Origin: Smittium culicis
Taxonomy: Eukaryota > Kickxellomycota > Harpellomycetes > Harpellales > Legeriomycetaceae
Length of the DNA: 17,334 bases
Assembly: GCA_001970855.1 (NCBI GenBank)
Contig: LSSN01003389.1
Coordinates: forward strand, 1 to 17,334
Reading direction: 5' to 3'
Within the stretch, counting starts at the first letter, position 1. Each line of letters begins with the position of its first letter. The notes beneath the pieces are model-generated. The model did no database searches and was not told where the DNA came from. It saw nothing but the letters and a program-made list of their open reading frames with translations. Position numbers and translations under genes: made by a program. Below, in pieces: positions 9,429-17,334 of the stretch.

Positions 9429-12274
9429 TAAAATATAATAAATTAATATTACAAATAATTAAAACAAATAGAAGAGTTCATAGTTGAAGAAAGATATCTA
9501 TACTAGATAAGAGATAATATATATTATTTGATATAATCTTTATAGATGTTTTAAATTAGTTAAGTATTTACAAGAGTTAGTGGAAGAAATCAAGAAAAAT
9601 TCAAAAAAAAAATAGAGTGTAAAAAGATATTAGGTCCTAATTTTAGTATTGAAATTCATTCAATATAGGAAAATATATATTTAGTAGCAATTTCGTAAGC
9701 TTAAATTATAAATTTATTCATAGAAAATCCATTTAAATACTTTTTATTTTTAGAAAATTTGATAATTACCAAATAATCCAACCAAATATCTAAATCTAAG
9801 AGATTATATTCTATCATTGCTTTTTGAAATTAGAATTTTTTTATTTTGGTATTGGTATTGTTTCAAATTAATAAAAATTTAAATTCTTGAAAAAACTTTA
9901 AATTTTATTGTGGTTTTTTTATATAATTTTAACCTGATTTTGTCGATTTTTATTTAATAAAAAAAATTATAAAAGTAAAAAAATTAATTAAATGCGTTTA
10001 ATTTATTAGCGATAAAAAAAATTAAGATAATATATAAGTAAAATAATTTCTTTTGCTCATTTTTGAATTTTTTTCAAATTTAATGTATTTAAAAGTCATT
10101 TCTTTGTTTATTTAGGTTTTAATTTTTTATTCATTTTATTTTTGATAAATTATGGTCTTGCTTTGATTTTATAAAGATTTTTAGCTTTTAATTAATTTTA
10201 TACTACTTATAAAAAATGAAAATTGTACTGTTTCCATTTTAAGAAAAATAAAATACTTTTAGTTTCACCATTTGCATTGATGATTGATTATATTAGTCTC
10301 TACAAATCACCAATTTTTATTAAATATGTTCATTTTTAATATATTTTTTATTGGTTTTTTATTATTATTAAATTTTTTCACAAGAATAATTTCAGAATTT
10401 ATAAGAAAGCTAGTGAGAAGAGCTTTATTAGAAATTTTTATGTTATAATTTAAATTATCTACCGATAAAATAATTTAATTTTTATTTGTAGAATAAGGAT
10501 AATAAATTTCATCATGTAAACTTAATAACATTAAGCACTATGAAAATTTACTATTTCCTATTTCATATAAGCTTTCTAGTTTTTTATAATCCAAATAAAA
10601 AAATACATTTTTTTGAAAGTAAGTACAAAGAATACGAATAAAATTAAATCTCTCAGTTTATAATGTGTATGATTTTGAAACTCATTTAATCACCATAATA
10701 GCGTATTAAATGATCAGGCGATACATTTTTGTGAAAGTATATGTATAAAATTATTTTCAAATAATAAAATAAATTTATTTTAATTGAATCTAATAAATAT
10801 CCGTATTTAGTATAGACTTATTAACATAATTGTCATTTTATAAGAAAAATTATATCTTTCAAAATTAGATCGAGGATTACTATAGAAAAAAAGTTTTAAT
10901 TTATAAATAATCATCTATTTTTGCAAAACACTTTCCGCCGTCAACACTATTAAGGTTAATTAAAAATAATAATTTTAAAAGTCTAATTAAATCATTTATT
11001 ATTGGATACACCAAATTTAATAGCGAATAAATAATAAGAATGCCTTTTTGAATTACAATTGTAATTTTTTTTGATAATTATGAAAGTTTAAAATTATTAA
11101 ACCACCCCTGAAAGGATTTAAAAAAGTACCTTTAGCTTACTATGAATTTTTAAAATAGAAGATTAAATTTATAGCTATTTTTTTATATTCATAGATTTAT
11201 ATACAATAAATTGAAAAAAATCAAAAAAATAAATGCAAATTAAAAAAAATTCATTTAAAATTAATATAAAATTAAAAAATTATAACTATTATGCTAATTA
11301 AGTTCCATAAAAACATTAAGATCTTACAGAAAAAAAATTTCAATAGATACTTAACAAATAGAGGTTAAAAATTATAATCATTATTTAGAATTATATCAGA
11401 TAATCTGTACTTTTAGCAAAATATGCTAATTTTTTTAATAGAAACATGATGGGGAAAATTAATCGCCTAATAAAAATGTAGTCATGATATTTCTTTAATT
11501 TTTTGAAAATCACACGAAAGAAATTATAAAAACAGGTAAAATTTATTTAATGAAATAAAAAATAAATTACAAAGATCATAAAAAATATTTGGAAAGTAAA
11601 GTAAGAATTTTCAGTAATTATCCAGTTATACAGTAAAAAAATGCTGCTTTAATTTTATTTTATACTTCACAGTTTTATCAATAGTAAATATTTAATGGTT
11701 TTAAATTAACAGAGAAATCAAAACCTTTAATATAAGATTTACATAAAATACGGTGCGATAAAATTAATAAATTAGAAAAGTTCATAAAGTGTTAGATTGT
11801 GAATTTTTGGAATTTTAATTATTAAAAAATAGTTTATCTTATAAATTATTTAATTAATTATAGCCCACTTATTCTCAAAAATTTAATGGACGAATTTTAA
11901 TAGACAGTATTAAAATATTTTTATAATTAAATCTAAATATTAATCCAAGAATTTTGGTATACCTCTTACATTCACCTGAAGCAAAATATTATATAAAATG
12001 ATTATATTAAACTTTTTTTAGTTAGTTTACTTGGATATTTTAAATTATTCTTTAATAAGAATAAAGCATTTTAAAAATTTTTATTTTATTAGCGATCCTG
12101 AGCCTTATAAAAAACTTTAAATCTAGAATCCCTATGCGCAAAAAAGCAAAAATTCATGACATGATAATTGTTTAGATAATGTAAAATAGTTTATTTAACT
12201 AGAAGCATATAAAGATCATAAATTACACCAGTGCTAAAATAAAAGTTTATATATAAAGAATTTGAAATTAACAT

Positions 12275-12289
12275 AAAAAAAAAAAAAAA
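12275..12289. repeat. A15 homopolymer
   Basis: Fifteen A in a row follow ACAT and precede TTTCCGCTG. It could be the tail scar of an old retroposed insertion or simple slippage. No poly(A)-tailed element body was recognised to its left. Confidence 0.85.
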
Positions 12290-12915
12290 TTTCCGCTGAA
12301 GAGTTTATTTTATAATATTAAATTGAAATTTTGTAATAATAAATCACAAAATGCTTATTTTCACGTAAAGTAACCCGAAATTAAAGAGTAATTAAAAAAC
12401 AAACCAAAAAATATATAATCAAAAATATAAATAATTAAAAAAAGTAATTATTATTCCTTTAAAATTTTTATAAAATAAAAATTGGTTTATATAATAAATA
12501 ACTTATTTGATTAATAACAAAAATCGAAATTTAATTTTATATTCAATAAAATTATAATTGTATCATTTCAGGCTTTTAAATAAATCTATCACAATAATTT
12601 CATTCTATGCATGAAATAAGAATTGTATATAACCTTAAAAAACTTTGATCAGGTAAATTTCTAATAATTGGGGAATTAATAATAAGCTAACAAATATATT
12701 AACTTTATTCTTTCAATCAAATTTATTGTAAAATATATGAAAAAATATATAACATCATTGAAATTTTTAGTAAAATTAAAATTAAAATTAATAAAATGTT
12801 ATATGATAAGCTAAAAAAAATTATTAATTTTGTTTCATATCTAATATTAGTTAACATTAAAAGATGTAAAATGTCAATTTAATGAATAGAAAAATAATTA
12901 TTCCAAAATTGAGGT

Positions 12916-12946
12916 TATTATATTATTTAATATAAATAATATAATA
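12916..12946. repeat. 14-bp perfect AT hairpin with 3-base loop
   Basis: The arm at 12916-12929 (TATTATATTATTTA) is the exact reverse complement of 12933-12946, with only ATA between them. Both arms are pure A+T. It could extrude as a cruciform. An A-rich run follows at about 12950. Confidence 0.85.
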
Positions 12947-12959
12947 TAATAAAAAAAAA

Positions 12960-15100
12960 ATTAAAGTAGTATATCATGAATTTTTAGAGCAAATAAAGAG
13001 TGCAAGTTAAATAAAATTGAAAAAGTACAACAGTTATATTTAAAATTCCAATTGATTATAATTGAAAAATAATATTTATTTTAAAATTATATATATTTAA
13101 GTATAAATCGTTCAATTTTTTAAAATAAAAATTTATTTTTCAAAAAAAAAGCAGTTTTTGAGAATTCATCTCACCAATTCTTTCATGGTAAAATTATATT
13201 CATTCAATTATTTTCCAGTAATAAAATTTAATATTATCCACTATTTCGATGTAAAATATAGCACCTCAAATCTAATAAAAGACCAGCGATTAAAGTACAA
13301 GTTTATTATTTGAAAAAATATATTCTGATTTTTTTATTTCATTTAACAGCAAACTATGATCTTGGGATATTATTTTTAATATAATTTCTTTATATTAAAA
13401 ATACCAACGTCAAAATAATTCTATTGCAGGTTTAAAGCATTTTTATTGTATTTTTTAGAATAAATTTTTAATTATCATAAATTAACAACTTGATAGATTT
13501 TGTACTTTTTAAATAAAAAAATTTTAATATTCAATTCTTGATATAAAGATAAAATACAAAAAAAAATTTGGTAAAATATTTTCTGCTAATTTTAGTATAA
13601 TTATTTTTGAACTATACCATTTAGTATTTATTAACTTCATGATAGTTATTTCATAATTTTGGGACTTTTTAATATATATGAATTTTTTTTATGCCATACA
13701 TAATTAAAGATAAAATTGGTTAAAAAAAACTGTGCATATAAATTTGTATTATTGATGAAGAAATTTGTTTATATAGACTCACTTAATACTATTTTTTAAA
13801 TCAAGTATGAAAATTATTTATTATATTAATAATTACCTTAGAATTACCGCCATATATATCTATATTCGAATTAAATCTTGAATTAATTCAAATAAGTTCA
13901 ATGAAGTATTCATAAATATTTCAGAGTAGAATTAGTTCACTAATTGTGCTAAAATAAATCTAAAGTATGAAATGATCAAATTTAATGAGCTTATTAGACT
14001 TATTAAAATTATTTTAGATAATAATCATATATTTTGAATTTAAAAATTTATAATTAATAAGATCTACAATTATTGGTATTATTTAAACTATTTATTCAAA
14101 AAATAATCCAATTTCAGTAATAAATAATTAATCGAAGTCCTAAATTACACCTTCAAAAAACCCCTAAACATTATGTATATTATTTTCCCTGTTTGTGAGT
14201 GTTATAATTTTATCTGAATAAATAGATATTTAAAAAGGTTGAATTACCAAAAATACTCATGATAAGTATAAAATTTAATATAATTGGGAATAAATTTTTT
14301 TTATATGTTTAATATATATTTATAATTTAATATAATTATCAAAATCTAAAAAACTTTTTATCAATTTTGATTAAATTGCATTAAATTATAGTTCATCGGA
14401 TTAGAAAAATCATTGAAGCGCCAAATCAGATTTTATTTTATAATATTGAAAGATTTTTAAACCATTAAAACAGGTTTAAAAGTCTAGCTATTATTAAAAA
14501 AAAAAATCATTAGAAATCGAGTTAATTTAATTTTTTTAATTTATTAGATAAAATAAAATACATTTTTAATAAATTTAAATGACTCATGTCATACTTTTTT
14601 TCATTAAAAAACCTTGATACAGTAAAAAAAACTTGATAAACTGAAGTTTGAACAAGTGGGTTACATTTTATCTAATTAAAATAGATGTATATAAATATAA
14701 TATTATAATTCGTAATATTATAAAATTTCGTATTATATTGATTATTTCTCATAGCTACATTTTATGATTTATTAATTATGACTAACTAATAATAAATCTT
14801 TTTCCAATTATTAATTATATAGAAGGGTTAGTTTTTTTTATTGTAAATTGTGAATAAATATGAAAAAATTGTATTTAAAATGATTTTTTAGATAATTTTA
14901 TACATAATTATAGTAGCGTAACGTGGAATAAGCATAGTATATGAAGTTTAAAAACAAAAATTTGATTAAATAATAACATAAAACGCCATAAAAATTATTT
15001 CTGTGCAATTCTCAACAATTAATTTTTTTTTTAATAATTATTAAAGCTGTTTCTAATCAATTATTAAAAACAATAAATTATCAAAATGCCAAAATTAGGA
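12960..15100. other. AT-rich non-coding stretch
   Basis: No gene is seen. It holds the second copy of the TTGAATTAATTCAA palindrome (13878-13891) and a direct repeat of AATTTAATATAATT at about 14272-14285 and 14324-14337. The rest is unstructured AT-rich sequence on both strands. Confidence 0.55.
13878..13891. repeat. 14-bp palindrome, copy 2
   Basis: This is identical to the TTGAATTAATTCAA palindrome at 8129-8142, with unrelated flanks. See copy 1. Confidence 0.6.
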
Positions 15101-15102
15101 GT

Positions 15103-15235
15103 ATTAATTAGGCACTTATTATATGTAGAGTTTTAGGGGTAACCTTGAGTTCTTTTTTCAGCTGTTTGGGGGCTCATAGCGCGTCAAATTATGTAGTCAC
15201 GCTTTCAATTATTAATTAATCGCTTATTAGACATA
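15103..15235. repeat. GC-richer island between diverged direct repeats
   Basis: ATTAATTAGGCACTTATTA at 15103-15121 and ATTAATTAATCGCTTATTA at 15211-15229 are the cores of two diverged direct repeats, which extend to 15127 and 15235 with about 19 of 25 bases matching. Between them is a segment clearly richer in G+C than its surroundings, with the words TTTTAGGGGTAACC, GTTTGGGGGCTCATAGCGCG and GTAGTCACGC. It may be a small inserted element or a recent insertion that has not yet drifted to local base composition. No open frame is present. Confidence 0.45.
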
Positions 15236-16396
15236 AGATAATTACTTGAGGTTATAAAATTTCAGTTTATTCTAACAAAAGTATAACCGTATAAAAAAAT
15301 ATAAAATAATAAAATGATGACTGAAATTTAGATTGAATTAATGGTGCCAATTTTTAATCCCATCTTTACATCTTGTTTTTCTTGTTTCTTATTTCAGTGC
15401 TTTACCTTGCATTCCAGCTCTAAGTTTTTTCGAATTCTTTAGCCTTTTTAAACTTTTATTTATAATGCAGATTCCTTAACTACTTGTTTTATTACAATAT
15501 AATTAAAGTTTATTAAAAAAACATTTTTTATTCCTGAATAAAAGGTTATCATACTCCTTTTTGCCTACACTTACACACTGTTTATTTATTATTTAATGGT
15601 GAATAGATTGGAAAATAAATACAAAGACAGGGTTACAATTATTTTTTGAAATCGAAGGGGTATTAATAAATTTCAATAATGCAATCATGTTGTACAAAAA
15701 ACACATATTATTTATAATATTAGACGAATAATCAAATAAAAATATTTTTCTATCATCAAATATATAGCAAATATTTTTAATTGGTTTTTTTGTTATATTT
15801 ATTTATTATTTTTGAATATTTTCAAATAATGAAAATATATATTACTTGAATCTTGAGAATGTTCAGAATATTCAGAATGTATATTTTTTTATCACAAAAA
15901 AAATTTCACTACGGATTTAAACCTAGTATTTAATTGTTTTTTTAAGAATAATATTTAAATTGAAAGAAATTAATTAAAAAAAATTTTAAATTAGAGTAAG
16001 CAAAATAAATTTATTTATTTATTTTTTATTAAACGGGTTTTATTATTATTTTAATAACGCAAAATAAATTTAAAAAACAATTTTTTGTAAATTATTATAA
16101 TATGATAAAAAAGTAGCAAGTTATTTAGAATTAAACAGTAAAATTTAATTCTCAATGGGTTGCAATTAAATGGAGATTATGATAATTATTACCCGCTTTA
16201 TACCTTGTACTAAAATATTTTAATTACCACGAACGAAAGTTAAAAATGAACTATTTTAATTTTTTATATTAAAATAAAAGTTTATTTTTAATTTTGATAA
16301 TTGTTACATGAGCTGAATTAAAAATTTATGAAATTTTTACATCTACATAGCCAAAATTTTGAATAAAAATATTTTATAGTATGAATTCCTTCATCT

Positions 16397-16408
16397 CCCC
16401 TTTCGGGG
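16397..16408. repeat. GC hairpin CCCC-TTTC-GGGG
   Basis: Four C and four G flank TTTC, inside TCATCTCCCCTTTCGGGGTA, and are followed by GGCGTTTTAC. It is the most G+C-dense spot in the right half of the window. The string CTTTCGGGGTAGGC resembles, from memory, a word found in some insect interspersed repeats. I cannot verify this, so treat it as a hint only. Confidence 0.6.
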
Positions 16409-16433
16409 TAGGCGTTTTACTTATAAAATTAAC

Positions 16434-16451
16434 TTTTTTTTTTTTTTTTTT
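16434..16451. repeat. T18 homopolymer
   Basis: Eighteen T in a row lie 25 bases after the GC hairpin. Read on the minus strand this is an A18 run with the hairpin beyond it. That arrangement could be the poly(A) end of a retroposed fragment whose body extends to the right, but nothing to the right is recognisable as such. Confidence 0.9.
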
Positions 16452-17309
16452 GAAAATCACTAGTTTTTGGGAAAAAAGTGCGAATGAAACATAATGATAT
16501 ATTTAAATAAAAATATTTCGTAGGGGTTTTTTATATATTTTGAGTAAAATTTAGTATTTTTACTCATCGAAGTAAATATAACTATGTAAAGCTAAATTTA
16601 ACTTGAAGATTTTAGTCATAATATTTGTCATATTATTCAGATTTTAAAAAAATCTTTCTGCTTAGCCCCTAAAAGAAAATACTATTAAAATGTAATTAAA
16701 AACGCGATAAATTGTCACTATCTGAACCAACTGTATAAAAAAAGTAAAGTTTCATAATCCAATGATTTTTTGATTCCATTGTTGTTAGCTTAATATTTCA
16801 GGTTTAACTGTTATAATATATTTAGATAAAAGCGTACATATAACTAGAAGAGAAAATAACAATTCATCAATAAATGTGTTTGTAAAATTTTTTCATTATT
16901 GTTTTTTATTCTTTAAAAAAAAACATGAGCTTTTGTTAGCATGATAGAAATCTCAACATTGAGCCCAAAATATTTTTATTTATTTTAATGAATTAGAATA
17001 ACTTTATTTTAATTATAATACCGTACCATACTATAACATAAATAAGAAGATTCTTCTTAAGATCTGTCAGTTGTATTTATAAGTTGAAGGTAGGTGTATA
17101 AATACGCGTAATTATCTAAAATTTATTTTTTAGAAATAATTTTTTGATTGATGAAATAAATAACAGATATTGGTTTATTTCATTCCAAAAAATAGGATTA
17201 AGCGAGATTACATCCCATAATTATGATATTTTATTCAAATATATTAAAAATTTTATGTTTATTGGCTTTTTTACAAAATTTTATTGGTGTATAACATCTT
17301 GTTGATATT

Positions 17310-17334
17310 AAAAAAAAAAAAAAAAAAAAAAAAA
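17310..17334. repeat. A25 homopolymer at right edge
   Basis: The last 25 bases are all A and run off the window end. No AATAAA lies just before it. It may be a real homopolymer, the A tail of an element, or an assembly stop at low-complexity sequence. Confidence 0.97.

Larger units (their letters stand above)
9063..12910. other. AT-rich non-coding stretch
   Basis: I found no open frame worth reporting. The stretch contains the inverted-repeat cluster at 9238-9428 and a run of 15 A at 12275-12289. The remainder is unstructured AT-rich sequence with frequent T- or A-rich runs. No tRNA, rRNA or transposon protein is recognisable. Confidence 0.6.
15240..17309. other. AT-rich non-coding right arm
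   Basis: No open frame of note is seen on either strand. Visible structure is limited to the CCCC/GGGG hairpin and T18 run near 16.4 kb. Two short patches of more mixed composition lie around 15350-15425 and 16655-16670. I see no tRNA or rRNA. Confidence 0.55.

Noticed and set aside
15136..15160. Possible mini-intron GTAACC...TTTTTTCAG
   Set aside because: It is only about 25 bases long, below plausible spliceosomal intron size in most lineages, and it has no coding frame on either side.

Overview
This is an extremely A+T-rich stretch of eukaryotic nuclear-type DNA with no intact protein-coding gene that I can support. By eye the bulk is well over 80% A+T. The block from about 1.4 to 4.4 kb is noticeably richer in G+C, with single 60-base lines of about 25-43%. 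The signs of a eukaryote are a perfect (ATT)37 microsatellite at the left end, a hexamer array near 9.0 kb, long A and T homopolymers, and a pure A run at the right end. Bacterial-style packed ORFs, tRNAs and rRNAs are absent. The organism cannot be fixed from the sequence. A very AT-rich arthropod (for example some parasitoid wasps) or an AT-rich fungus (glomeromycotan or neocallimastigomycete) would fit. The low-complexity ends look like contig break points.

Layout: 1-112 is the ATT microsatellite and 141-168 a T-rich tract ending in CAG. About 170-1030 shows little. From about 1030 to 4370 there is what looks like an old, heavily mutated protein-coding sequence on the minus strand. One minus frame runs from 3352 to 1775 (526 codons) with only 19 stops, where I would expect roughly 40 for this composition. 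Before it (about 3295-4369) and after it (about 1360-1800) lie shorter protein-like blocks in other frames. The longest single open stretch in the window, 64 codons at 2186-2380, is just the least damaged piece of that frame and starts with TTG rather than ATG. I could not assign the protein to a family.

At about 4.4 kb the G+C content drops and the plus strand switches from T-rich to A-rich. From there to the right end the sequence is AT-rich non-coding DNA. It is broken only by small structures: a 9-bp tandem repeat (4892-4924), several short hairpins, a diverged repeat-like patch (8643-8760), a TTTCAG hexamer array (8979-9062), a cluster of inverted repeats (9238-9428), a 14-bp AT cruciform (12916-12946), a small GC-richer island between diverged direct repeats (15103-15235), and a GC-rich hairpin beside an 18-T run (16397-16451).

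No working pathway or operon can be described. The best lead is the identity of the decayed minus-strand gene. Its coding nature is an inference from stop-codon depletion and is not proven.
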